A stretch of 64,000 nucleotides of DNA from Adiantum capillus-veneris (lineage: Eukaryota > Streptophyta > Polypodiopsida > Polypodiales > Pteridaceae), in the NCBI GenBank assembly GCA_014529385.2, contig CM043943.1:152739592-152803591 (forward strand), given 5' to 3'. Below, in pieces: positions 37,686 through 48,096 of the stretch (positions are counted from its first letter, which is position 1; every line of letters begins with the position of its first letter). The position numbers and the translations under genes are program-made. The notes under the pieces were generated by a model. It was given only the letters and a program-made list of their open reading frames with translations, made no database searches and was not told the origin of the DNA.

Positions 37686-40600
37686 ATGGACTTTGAATCT
37701 GGGGAGAAAGTACATATGATACTTGATAATGAAATTGTTGGTATTGGCTGTGTGTGTAGAGTAGATCCAGATTCCACTTGTGGTGGTACAAAGATAGGGC
37801 AAGGAAATGTCTCCATACTAGTGGAGGAATGCTTGAAGGATGTGGTCCTACCTTTTCCTACAATGGATACTTCATCTCTCCAAGGCTCATTATGGAGTGT
37901 TGTTCGATGGTCAAAGCTTCTTTTGCAATCTTTTGTATTAAATGGGAACTTAATTGATCCACAGGAAAGCTACAATGGTGATGAAGAACATGATCATTCT
38001 GATCCTCTAGTTACGGATGCAATACCTATGACAAGCCCAAAATTTGAAGCAATGATTCGAGAGTCTTGGAGAAATCAGAGGGTCCTTTTAAAAGATGACA
38101 CAATGATGCAAACCATGAATGAAGGGACCATCTTATATGTATTTCCACATGATAATGTCAACTTTCAGGAACTTGGTCCTGATTGTGTGGGTGTGGGTAT
38201 TGAAAGAAAAAATGCAAGCATTGATGATGTGGTTGAAGTGGGTAGCATCACTTTGCTAAAGTGGCCCATCAAGCAGACAACAATGTTGAATGGGAGCCCA
38301 TTACAACGATTTGTTCCTGTTGATGGCATGCATGCTACATATGAGGATGTATCCAACAATGACAATGTTGGAAAAAAACTTGATGGGAGTAATGTTGTCC
38401 AGTTGTCAAGGAAGAGACGATACACTTTCATGAACAGGACTCAAAAATCAAAAGCAGTACCAGCTTCGACTTTTTATCTTTCAAACAAATCAATTCAAAG
38501 GGTATCATGCATTGATTGTTGTGCACAAAAATGTTGTCAGTTTGCAGATCGTGATATGGTGACAAGGTTACGACAACAGTTTTGGGGAGAGTCTCAAAAA
38601 TCACGCACTAATTATGTTTATGATGTTCTTTCTATATGTTATCAGAAAGATGAGAAGTCACGATACCAATTCAGACTAAATGGCTCTATTGTTTGTTGTA
38701 GAGCATGGTATGAGCTACATGGAATACCAAAGACATCATTTTATCGATACAAGGAGAACTTTGAAAATGGTGTGCGCCAATATGTACATGGGAACACATG
38801 TACATTGAGAAGGGGACTTCAACATACTAGTTTAGCAAGAGCACTACTAAATGAGTTTGTGGAAAACAACTCTGAGAAGATGCCACATAGAAGTAGAACA
38901 CTGCTAGATGGCTCAAGAGAGACTCAATTGATGATTCCATCAACATACAAACAAGTGGATATTTTATGTGAAATCAACACGACACTTGAAGAAATGGGCT
39001 ATGAGAAGAAGCTATCCCAATCTTCTTTTGGTAGAATTTGGAACAAAGAGTACCCACATGTCACTTTAACAAAGACAAGTGAGTTCTCTAAGTGCAATAT
39101 TTGTAGCTCAATCAAGGCAAGGTTAGAAGCTAAACCTTCTCTTCAAGAGAGAGCTCTTCTCTTGAGGGAGAGAGAAGTTCACATGGCACAACAAAAGAGT
39201 TCCAGAAGCCTATATTATGCATGGCGCACGTATTCAGAAACTCAACCACAAAAATATGTATGCATAATCCATGATCAGATGGATCAAAAGAAGACTGCCA
39301 TTCCTAGATTATGCATTGTTCCCAAGGGTGTGGATTCATGATATAATCTGCAGGTGGCATTGATTGGCATGATCACTCATGGACATGGAGAAGGTCATTA
39401 CGGACACTTTGTCTTGAATGGTTTGTGGCCAGCTGATCCAAATCTTACAATTGGCTCAATTGCTAATTGTTTACATAACCTAGAGAGGATAGATAAGCAT
39501 CCTCTTGGTGATCTAGTAACAAATGGACTTCCAAGGAGCAATATTTCACTACTACATGCTTTGAACTCAAGGGATGCTTTGGACTACCATAACTTGAGTG
39601 ATGGAAAAGAGCCCATTGTGCAATCGTCAGAAATTGCAGAAGAGGAATTGGGGTCAACATTTCGCAGATTGCCAGAGAACTTGTTGCTACAATTGGATAA
39701 TTGTGCAGGGGAAAACAAAAATCGATACTTATTTGCCTATTTGTCAATGCTTGTTGCAAGGGGTGTTTTCAAAACCATCCAGCTGGGATTTTTAATGGTT
39801 GGGCATACACATGAGGACATAGACGCCATGTTTAGTAGGTTTTCAGAGAAGCTGAGAGTTACACAAACCTATACTTTGCCACATTTGATGGATACATTAC
39901 GAAACAGCTCATCTTCATCTCCAGCTCCATTTTTTCTCACAAAGATCCCCGATTTCAAGCAATATTGTGATGGCTATCTTTGTGATGGACAAGACATACT
40001 TGTTGGACATTCCAAAGCGCTTCAATTCAGGTTCTTTATGCAGGATGAGACACCAATGATGCAATATAAGGCACATGTAGGTGTATCAAGTTGGAGTGGA
40101 AGTATTCGCCTTTGGAAAACAGACACAGAAGGCAAGCCAATGTTACCACTTGGAGATCCACCTCTAGTACAAATGGCGGAGTATGTCAAGGCCCACGAAG
40201 AAGTCATTTTGGGGCTAAAGAACTATATAAAATTTTGGAAAAATTTAGGGAATGGTTCATGTATTCCGCAATATTATAGACCCGTGATAGATTATTGGAG
40301 TAAGGTAATTGAAGAGATTGGAAAAGCAATCATATCAGAGGGAGTCTTGTATGAAATGTTTTGGCCAAAAACTCAAGAATATTCTCACCTACAAAGCACT
40401 ACAATGAATTTGCAACAAGGAGCAGAAAGATTCCTAGGCCTTGAAGAGTTGAACGATCATTTTTGTGGGCCTCAACGAGATAGGCCAAGGGAAGAGTTTG
40501 ACCCTATGTCTGATGTGCACCAAGGTGACTTTCTTATGCTTGTTCCGAGTGACACAGAAATCTATCCAGTGTGGCTTGCAATGGCTTTATCTGACATTGA

Positions 40601-40913
40601 TAATGAGCCTACATCACCAAACTACAAAAAACTCTTGATTCAATATTGGGCACCTTGCGCGAGAAAAAGTGGGATGACAGATACTCAAGCTTACAGCAAT
40701 TGTTGGAAGGGTTATTGGGCTGTCAACTATAAGGACCCACAAGTGTGGGAAACTATAAATGCAATTGTTTGGTCCTGGAGACCCAACAAAGAAGGACCAT
40801 TTTCTAGAATAAAGATTCCAGAAAGGCATGCTCTAAAAGCCAAAGAAGGCCTCACTCGTGCACATCAACCACACTTGGATCAAAGTTCAGATATGGTATC
40901 AAATGTGGAGTAG
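37686..40913 (+). CDS. Rightward gene B: DUF7869-like DDE-type transposase, one in-frame TGA
   Basis: One frame of 1076 codons interrupted only by TGA at 39339-39341. A consensus acceptor (ttttcacttacag) lies just before the ATG, so a 5' leader exon probably exists upstream. Residues about 5-75 resemble the TNP1/En-Spm-type repeat domain (EKVHMILDNEIVGIG...), with a second weaker copy near 150-215. A cysteine cluster (CIDCCAQKCC) lies near 275, and CNICSS near 475. Candidate acidic catalytic residues: HDQMDQ (about 530), LDNCAGENKN (about 671) and GHTHEDID (about 708-713). This order matches uncharacterised DUF7869 transposase-like proteins of eukaryotes. The stop may be a recent mutation. 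Divergently oriented to gene A with the satellite between. Family call from motif memory; no search was run. Confidence 0.68.
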
Positions 40914-41239
40914 AATTATGTGGAGCTTCTATTGTGACTATACTAGTCACTTTGTAAACAAAATCTTTTTTGTATCTTCCTTTGTTTTATGTAATTTATA
41001 GTTATTATTCAAATCCATGTGTTGTACATCCTCTTGACTTTTGGTGTTTATCAACACCACAATCCTATGAGATTTTCACTTTATTTACTAACCACACACC
41101 TCAATTTTTCCCACTTTAAGTGGAAAATTCTCAAATTACATGAATTTAGTCGATTTGGAGATTCCCATAATGTGAGATTTTTACCAAAATACCTAATATG
41201 GTCTTGTGTGTTCAACAATATAGATTTGTTTGTTTCCAC
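40914..41239. other. AT-rich 3' flank of gene B, nothing else seen
   Basis: AT-rich sequence without the GGTCCACCACTTGTCC motif, unlike the other flanks of the block, ending in a (CA)n run. Probably 3' UTR and spacer. No terminal inverted repeat recognised. Confidence 0.5.
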
Positions 41240-41282
41240 ACACACACACACACTCTCTCTCTCTCTGCTAGCTATTGTTAGA

Positions 41283-41330
<48 letters not shown>

Positions 41331-41383
41331 TGACCTTTTTTGGGAGGAGTCTACAGAAACTCCTTGGGAGGCGTCTGCTCCAT

Positions 41384-41428
<45 letters not shown>

Positions 41429-41442
41429 ACAATAGTAAGTCT

Positions 41443-41475
<33 letters not shown>

Positions 41476-41479
41476 ATTT

Positions 41480-41519
<40 letters not shown>

Positions 41520-41581
41520 CAATAATAAGTCCCCCCCCCCCCTTGTGTGTGTGTGACAATAATAACTCTCCCCCCCCCCCC

Positions 41582-41631
<50 letters not shown>

Positions 41632-41632
41632 C
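41240..41632. repeat. Compound microsatellite with poly-C tracts
   Basis: Alternating (CA)n, (CT)n, (GA)n, (GT)n and C runs, including 12 C at 41531-41542 and about 23 C at 41570-41592. The word 'tgacaataataa' (or a near copy) precedes each of three C runs, so a short unit has been amplified. Non-coding; all long frames here are Ser-Leu or Arg-Glu artefacts. Confidence 0.9.
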
Positions 41633-41816
41633 TAACCCTTCTCAACACAGCCGCCTGCAGAGTCTCCCTCTAGGCGAGGGTAGCCCTGTGGGGGGGCGTT
41701 ACTCATCAGCCTCGCCCTCCCTCTCCCTAGCTCACGGCCGTGCTCTGGTGTCGACGTTCTGCCACAGCTGCCTAAGTGACGACTGTGCCAATGACTTGCT
41801 GCCGACCTCGCCAATC

Positions 41817-42130
41817 CGGAGTAAAGTCGACCCTGTCCTCGACCCCAAGGGTGGTTTTCGAACGGTCTGCGGCACGGGCAGCTTTGTGCAGAAATGTGTT
41901 GCCGGCTTTGACTCAACTGTGGTGACGAATCTATGTGAAGGGAGATCCCCACACAAGGCATCTCACCATTTTAACACAGAGACCCCGACATTAGCAAAAC
42001 CGGATTAAAGCGGACGCTGTCCTCGACCCCAAGGGTGTTGATGCCTGGCCTGCTTTGACTCAACTGTGGTAACGACCCTCTATGAAGGGAGATCTCCACA
42101 CAAGGCATCTTACCATTTTAACACAGAAAA
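41817..42130. repeat. Two-copy tandem repeat in LINE-like 5' region
   Basis: The block containing 'ctgtcctcgaccccaaggg', 'tttgactcaactgtggt' and 'cacacaaggcatct' occurs at about 41818-41985 and again at about 42001-42125, the second copy being shortened inside. Tandem 5' UTR units are common in LINE promoters; that role is inferred. Confidence 0.8.
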
Positions 42131-42227
42131 TCAGCGAAACGGAGTTTGCCGCACAAGCCTTGAGCCGCATTACACAGAAATACCCCAACAATCCGGTTCG
42201 ACTCTCTGTGAATCGGTGCTCGCACAC

Positions 42228-42950
42228 ATGATGACCCCGAAGACCTCCGCAAAAACACCGCCGAGTTTTGCCACCATTTTAGCAGCTCCGAACAAATCTG
42301 ACCGAATCGAGCGCCTCCAAGCATCCCTTGATCGGGTCATGGAAGAGAATCGTGACCTCAAAGCTCGCCTTTGCAAGCTCGAGGCACGATTTGACTCCAT
42401 GGTCAAGCTCGCCACCAACAAAGTGAAAGAAGTCGAAGTGAAGGCCGTCGAAACACACTCGGCAACAATTGCGAAGGTGAAGACATGCGTGACAGTAGAA
42501 CTTCAAGAACGACGACTCCAAGAAGACAATGCCCTCAAGGTCCGCAATGGTGGGCTACCTCAAGCATGGGATACGACCGAGAAAGACTTCTCGGCGTGCA
42601 TCAATTTCCTCAATGAAACTCTCCAACCGATCAAGATCGATTACAACGCAATAGAGTGCATCACCTCGGGAGGCCCTAACAAGCCAATACCAAGTGGACA
42701 AGCCATCCTTGAATTCGAAAGTCGAGAGGGTCGACTCAAGCTTCTTCAACAATCACGTCTTTTCAAAGATACCAAGCTTTGGATTGCAGAAGAACTCGCT
42801 CCGCTACAACTCAAACACAAAAGTGAAGAGCTCAAGAAGGTACATGAAGCCCGCAAACAAGGCAAATGGGCAGTCTATCGAGGCGGTAAACCCATCATCC
42901 AGGAGTTTCGAAATCCCAAACCGGCTTCCCCCACAGCTGACTCCCCCTAG
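42228..42950 (+). CDS. LINE ORF1-like RNA-binding protein
   Basis: 240 codons from ATG at 42228, chosen because the sequence before it belongs to the tandem 5' repeat. Residues about 25-75 form a leucine-rich coiled coil (ERLQASLDRVMEENRDLKAR). The C-terminal half has GQAILEFESREGRLKLLQQS followed by a basic helical stretch, resembling the RNA-binding and C-terminal parts of L1-type ORF1 proteins. Such proteins coat retroelement RNA as trimers and act as nucleic acid chaperones. The frame is intact, unlike most genes in this window, so the unit may be young. No ORF2 follows. A host gene with a similar fold is possible but less likely. Confidence 0.6.
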   Translation: MMTPKTSAKTPPSFATILAAPNKSDRIERLQASLDRVMEENRDLKARLCKLEARFDSMVKLATNKVKEVEVKAVETHSATIAKVKTCVTVELQERRLQEDNALKVRNGGLPQAWDTTEKDFSACINFLNETLQPIKIDYNAIECITSGGPNKPIPSGQAILEFESREGRLKLLQQSRLFKDTKLWIAEELAPLQLKHKSEELKKVHEARKQGKWAVYRGGKPIIQEFRNPKPASPTADSP

Positions 42951-43122
42951 GTTTCTATTTTCTTCTCTCATCTTCCTACCGGACCCTCAGTCCTTAACTG
43001 ATATGTATCGTCATCTTTCGCTTAATGTGCAACCGTTGTAATGTCCCCTTTTTGGTCCCATAGGTCATATCTGACCTCCGTGGGCGATAATTCAATCTAT
43101 CTATCTATCTATCTATCTATCT

Positions 43123-43512
43123 CTCTCTCTTGCTCAATTTCTGAGTTTTCACTCTACCTATCTCTCTTTCTATGATTCTCTCTCTCTCTCTCTCTCCCTC
43201 TAGACACGTGTTACCGTTAACACCCGGCGGCACCCCACGTGTGTCTTTAAAAAGTATCTTTACGGATTGATGCCCCACGTTTGGTCATTTAATGCTGCAT
43301 CAATCTGTAAAAAGTATGAGAGAGAGAGAGAGAGTGAAAGAGAGTGAGAGACAGAGCAAATGAGAGAGAGAGAGAGTGAAAGAGAGTGAGAGACAGAGCA
43401 AATGAGAGAGTGAGAGTGAGAGAGTGAGAGTTTGCAACGTAGAGTGCGTCTGCCGACAGAGAGAAGGAGAAAGAGAGACAGACTCTCTGTGACAACGAAA
43501 ACCAAGGTTTGG

Positions 43513-43545
<33 letters not shown>

Positions 43546-43607
43546 CTCTTTCTCAAAGGTCTCCCTGTGTCTCTCTCTCTCTCTCTATCACTCTCTCTGT
43601 TTCTCAA

Positions 43608-43655
<48 letters not shown>

Positions 43656-43713
43656 GTCCTCATAGGAAATTTCCATATCTCTCTCTTACACACACACACA
43701 CACACTCACACAC

Positions 43714-43770
<57 letters not shown>

Positions 43771-43889
43771 AAGGGACACGGAGACAGCCAACTACTCTTT
43801 GGATGTCTCTACGAGTGCCTTTAGTACTGTGGAGAGGCAGAGAGAATGAGTGAGAGAGAGGGAGTGTGTGTGTGTGTTTTGTTATGCTT

Positions 43890-43930
<41 letters not shown>

Positions 43931-43970
43931 TGTTTGAGAGAGAGAGAGAGAGAGAGAAACTCTTCTATTT
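43123..43970. repeat. Microsatellite-rich spacer
   Basis: (CT)n, (GA)n and (CA)n tracts interleaved with short unique pieces; 'tctttctcaaaggtctc'-type words recur in the CT tracts. A small inverted repeat with 13-bp arms and one mismatch sits at 43261-43273 and 43297-43309. No gene seen. It separates the LINE-like unit from the chimeric pseudogene. Confidence 0.85.
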
Positions 43971-43985
43971 GTATACAGTGGGATC

Positions 43986-44389
43986 GCTAGAACAAAGGCC
44001 ACTGCAAGAAAGGGGGGCAAGGGACCAGGGTTAGCAACTAAGGCAAGTAGCAGATCTGCAACCCCAAAGAAGAGACCTGTAAAACCAAGTAAGATTTTGA
44101 AAGGTCCAAGGATGAAGAAGTTACAGAGCTGCATGGGACTTTTCAGAGAAATCAGAAAGGCGCAAAAATGTGTTGATTTGTGCATACCAAAGCTGCCCTT
44201 CCAGAGGGTGGTGAGGTCCATTTGTGAGGAAGCGACCTGGGGCACTAAAAGGTGGAAAGTGGTTGCACTGATGGCTCTACAGGAAGCAGCAAAGGACTTC
44301 CTGCTTGAATACTTCAGTGACATGACCATTGTAGCAGCCCATGCCCACAGGGTGACTGTAATGGACAAAGACAGCGAGACACTAAAAAG
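43986..44389 (+). pseudogene. Histone H3-like (centromeric-type) module, first part of a chimeric gene
   Basis: The frame starting GCT at 43986 gives an H3 tail (ARTKATARKGGK, keeping the K4 and K9 positions) and then a histone fold: LFREIRKAQKC (alpha-N), KLPFQRVVRSI (alpha-1), ALQEAAKDFLLEYFSD (alpha-2) and AHAHRVTVMDKD (loop 2/alpha-3). VRSI, a Trp in the loop before alpha-2, and a loop one residue longer than canonical H3 are features of plant centromeric H3 (CENH3). The codon before GCT is ATC, not ATG. A tatacag acceptor lies 8 bp upstream, so a start exon may be missing or the start is mutated. The frame ends at AAAAG|GTAAGG, a good splice donor. Likely non-functional, but the H3 identity is clear. 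Confidence 0.75.
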
Positions 44390-44475
44390 GTAAGGTGGAG
44401 GTATGACGAACTTCTGGCAACCAATGACTGCAGGGATAAGAAAATGAGGGGAATTTTCTAAAACCCCCTGAACTA

Positions 44476-46165
44476 TTGCCACAAATCACAGTTGTAGATG
44501 TCACACATGATGTTAATACAAGGGCAAGGGCAGAGATGATTACTCGCCAAACAGAAGACATAAGGGAAGCAGAACTTAAGGAGAAAACAAAAGCAGCAAT
44601 GGAGTCCCATAGTCATAGATGCCAGCAACAAAGATACTCTACTTTCAATGAAGGATGGTTTGCTTGCAGAGATACCATTTATAGATGGAGCCAGAAAGCT
44701 GGCTCTGGATATAGTGGACGTTAATATATTGTTGGATTCAGATGCTCAGATAACATATACAATTATCTACATTTGTCTTAAGTAAGTTTTAATGTTTTGC
44801 TAACTTTGGAAACTCAAATGATAGGTGTACTAAATCAGGTACACTCCTTGCAGTTTGATCAAAAGTCAACTTTCATCGCACACTGACATGGAGGTGTTTC
44901 TTCTTGGTACACAAATGTCTGTGATTATTAGATAGAAGAACACTCCATCTGGCACATTCAAAAGTTGGTCTCTCCACTGTGCTATGCTGGAAGTAACCGT
45001 CATCATCTTTCCTTATGAGAACAACCATCACTGGAGTCTCATATGCCTTGATGTTGACCAGCCAGTAGTGTGGGTGTTCAATTCAATAAAAGGAACCCAC
45101 CCTAAAATTAGGCTGTAAGTGTTATGTATCAGAAAGTGTTTCTTATGGATATCCATGTAAATGTGAAAGCCTCAAGCTAACATCCTGATACTCTTTTATG
45201 CAGTTGTGTAAAGAGATATATTGCTTGCTTATGGAAAGCTATGTGGAAGGTACGAACTATACAAGGCCCCAAGCAAAGATGTGTCTGTACCAAATCAAAC
45301 CGGTGCAACTTCTTGTGGCTGGAGATGTCCTCTCCATGCAGAATATGTCCTGCAAAGCTACTAATTTGTATTACAACCTTTCATGACTACGGTAACCATT
45401 TGGCAATGCATTCAGTCAGTTTTGGTTTTCTTTATACAAGACTTCTCACTATGTGGTCTTTCAATTTTGCAGAGTGCTGTAGAGAACTACACATATGATT
45501 ATTTGCAAAGATATCGGGAAACTCTAATACAACACCTACTCACTATGTCGAACCCGAGAGAAGTTGAAGATAGCTGCTTCGACGACCGCACAATCGATAT
45601 GACAATACGTGACGAGCCACCACCACAAGCCTCTGCATCAGACACAGTGGAACCACAATGGGCAGAGGGGGTCATACCAGCCAAAGATGGAAGGGCTAAG
45701 GATACAGAAAGGCCAAACGAGGATATGCAAGGTGCTAGTGTACAAGTAGAGGGGCTTATGGAGGAGACAATGAAAGAGGCAAGTAGGCCAATTGAGGAGC
45801 CAAAAAAGCCCATGGAGGAAACCTTGGATGAGGCAAGCCAGTCTCAGGAGGAGCCCCAAAAGCAAGCAAGCATGGATGAGGAAAGCAGGCCTATGGATGA
45901 GGAGATCCGGCCAATGGAGGAGCCCCAAAAGGATATGGATAAGGCAAGCCGGCCAACGGAGGGTGAAGAAAAGACCTTGGAGGAAAGCATGGAAGACAAG
46001 CGAACTGATGAGGCACAAAGAGCCATGGGGGAGACCCTTGATGAAGATGAGAACGATGAATACGACGACTACAACGATGAAGCAAAAGCAGAGGATAGCA
46101 GCAATGACAACAACACTATAGAGACCCACTATGGACCCTTGCTAACTGTAGATACGGTTGTTCCG
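44476..46165 (+). pseudogene. ULP1/C48 SUMO-protease-like domain plus acidic repeat linker (middle of chimeric gene)
   Basis: Exons read as about 44476-44778, 44854-45114, 45204-45394 and 45473-46165, with consensus borders and matching phases. The C48 core is recognisable: VIIFPYENNHHWSL (catalytic His-Trp at 45029-45034), VWVFNSI (Asn where the family has catalytic Asp) and QTGATSCGWRCPLHAEYV (Cys at 45314). Then comes an acidic, Met/Glu/Pro-rich repeat stretch (EEP..PMEE) of about 180 residues ending in poly-acidic DEDENDEYDDY. Breaks: a frameshift near 44606, TAG at 44933, a 1-nt shift near 45250 and TAA at 45345. The last exon ends GTTCCG|GTAATA, in phase with the HAD exon that follows. 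ULP1 enzymes process and remove SUMO, and are often captured by plant transposons. Confidence 0.72.
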
Positions 46166-46237
46166 GTAATATCTATTCAAATATGGAAAAATATGTTCAT
46201 CTTCTAACTACTTATATGTACTTGTCAACTTTTGCAG

Positions 46238-46790
46238 AGGTTGATTATCTTGGACATCAATGGATTTCTGCTGATGCGCCTACCTCTGGCTATAACACAC
46301 CTACAAGGATTTGCAAACATTTCGGATGGGTACTTGTCGAGTTGTGATTCGTCCAAGAACAAAAGAGTTTATTCAGTTTCTTCTTCCGCGCTTCAGAGTT
46401 GCCGTATGGTCTTCAATGCAACCGCAAAACTTGTTGCCACTAGTTAGAATAGTTTGCATTGTATCCGGTGTTCATACGGGAGATTTTGTCTTTTTGTATG
46501 ATCGGAGAAGATGCATTACCATTGAGGGCCTCTACCACCCTAAAAAACCCAACTTACATCTTTTGTACAAACCGTTCAGCCAAATGGATGTACCCTTTGA
46601 TGCAAATAATAAACTACTGATTGATGATACTCCTGAAAAGGGAGACCTAAATCCAACAGGAACAACTATCTCACCACCCTCTTTTGAAGGGCATACCTTA
46701 TGATTTTTACCTTGAAGACATTTTGATTCCATACTTACAGAAATTGTATCTCAGTCCATTGTTCACGGATGAGTTTGTACTTTCTAATTG
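46238..46790 (+). pseudogene. FCP1/NIF-like HAD phosphatase domain (end of chimeric gene)
   Basis: After a tttttgcag-type acceptor the exon reads RLIILDINGFLL. This is HAD motif I of the plant 'LDLNG' branch, with Asp at 46253 and Asn where most FCP1/SCP phosphatases have the second Asp. Then come IRPRTKEFIQFLLPRF and VAVWSSM (motif II region), and LLIDDTPEKGDLNP with the Asp pair at 46623-46628 (motif IV), then IPYDFYLEDILIPYL. Two frameshifts (about 46325 and 46690) break it. Family members dephosphorylate proteins such as the RNA polymerase II tail. It joins in phase to the preceding acidic exon, so it appears to be the C-terminal part of the same gene. Confidence 0.75.
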
Positions 46791-47000
46791 TAACCACCAA
46801 CATTAGGCCATGCTCTTTATCAATCACTTCCACATCCATAGCAGGATTATCTTACAAACCTGCAGAAACCTGGTCCATAGAAATGTACTTACCTCTGAGC
46901 ATTTGTGATCGCATATACCAAAAGGAGACTAACAATGACTGGCTTGCAATCATGTACTTGACAACTAGAGTGTCAAGTGCGACCTCACACCGTATGCCAC

Positions 47001-47192
47001 AAAAGTATATAACAAGATTTAAACTAAGAGTATCAATAAGTGAAAATGACAAATCTAATGTACTTGAGATGTGAAGAATGGAGCCATTGCTCATAAGAAA
47101 AGGGATAAACGTTGCAAAATATATAACAAAAGTTAAATTGAGAGTATCAATAAGTGAAATGACAAATCAAATGCAGTTGAGATGTGAAGAAT
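47001..47192. repeat. Two-copy direct repeat of about 80 bp
   Basis: 47001-47080 and 47115-47192 share 'gagtatcaataagtgaaa' and 'ttgagatgtgaagaat' in the same order. A local duplication, spaced about 113 bp. AT-rich; no coding role seen. Confidence 0.8.
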
Positions 47193-47350
47193 ACTTACAA
47201 TTGAAATGTGGTTGATGTATATCTGACACATTTTCACCGTTTGCCATCACGTCTGGATGGGTAAATACATGCTGAACAAGAACTTCCTTTACAGATCTTT
47301 TGCCGATTTCAACTTTGGAATCCAACACTCTGGCCTTCCATGCTGAGCGG
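47188..47350 (-). other. Exon-like open stretch on the minus strand
   Basis: Reading leftward from 47350 there are about 54 open codons with a protein-like composition (for example KRSVKEVLVQHVFTHPDVMA), ending at a GTAAG donor-like sequence near 47190. A second open stretch with a donor follows at about 46990-46890 on the same strand. It could be a fragment of a minus-strand gene cut by the LTR element at 47558, or chance. No domain recognised. Confidence 0.3.
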
Positions 47351-47557
47351 TAAACATTGATATCACTAGACCTCTTGGCTCTTCTTGGTTATGAACCTTT
47401 GCTTATCCTTTGTCCAACCCATTATTTCTCTGCACTTATTGAAGTTGATATTGTAATTGATGATATGATACTACTTGGCCTTCTAGGAAAAGTGCAGGTG
47501 TTGCTAGTTGGTGTGAGAGACCATAAACACCTAGAGCTTCTTGGGCGGGAAGACATG

Positions 47558-48022
47558 TGTAGACGGTTGGATAGTCACTATGTGGGAACTTCTTCTTAGA
47601 AGATGGGTAGCGAATTACTATAGTAATTACTACAGTAAACCCAAAATGTATAAATAGGGCCCATTACATTGTAATCGGGTTGGCAATTATTATCATTTGG
47701 GTTAGCGCTTTGGCTATACTTGTACTTGAGAATCATTGGCAGTATTGTCGGTTGTACTTGCTCTCTGTAATCATATTCACTGTAATCTTGATCTGTAATT
47801 CCAATCATGGCATATATTTCAGTTATACTTACTTCTCGTCCAGTCTTCTGAATTTGAATCTGAATTTGAACCTTATTTCCAGTACATAAGTCTGATTCTT
47901 ATTTTAGTATCCACATTTCAGTCTAGTCTCTGATTCCTGCTGTCTGAACTCTTCCCACACTAGTATAGCTGAAATCTTCCAACACTGGAATTAGCAGTCT
48001 CAAGAGATCAGCTCCAATTCCA
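47558..48022 (+). repeat. 5' LTR
   Basis: Starts TGTAGACGG and is taken to end at CA (48021-48022), just before a TGGCGATCACGG primer-binding-site-like sequence. It contains TGTATAAATAGGGCC near 47647, a good TATA box, and a perfect 14-bp palindrome (attactatagtaat) near 47614. The start is supported by the polypurine tract preceding the same sequence at 56421; the end is less certain. Confidence 0.75.
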
Positions 48023-48025
48023 TTT

Positions 48026-48043
48026 TGGCGATCACGGTGGCTC
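48026..48043 (+). promoter_or_regulatory. Putative primer binding site
   Basis: TGGCGATCACGGTGGCTC begins 3 nt after the proposed LTR end. TGG at the start fits pairing to a tRNA 3' CCA; the tRNA is not identified. Position supports it more than sequence. Confidence 0.4.
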
Positions 48044-48096
48044 GAGCTGAAGCTTGTTGACTAAAAGACTCTTCTCCCAGTTTGAAGTTTTCAGCA

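Larger units (their letters stand above)
41640..43122 (+). mobile_element. LINE-like retroelement with ORF1 only
   Basis: GC-richer than its surroundings. It has a 5' region with a two-fold tandem repeat, a single ORF1-type coding region, a short 3' UTR and an (ATCT)n tail at about 43095-43122. This order is that of a non-LTR retrotransposon, but no endonuclease or reverse transcriptase follows ORF1; the tail comes 145 bp after the stop. Target duplications are not identifiable because both flanks are microsatellite. The 5' limit is approximate. Confidence 0.6.
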
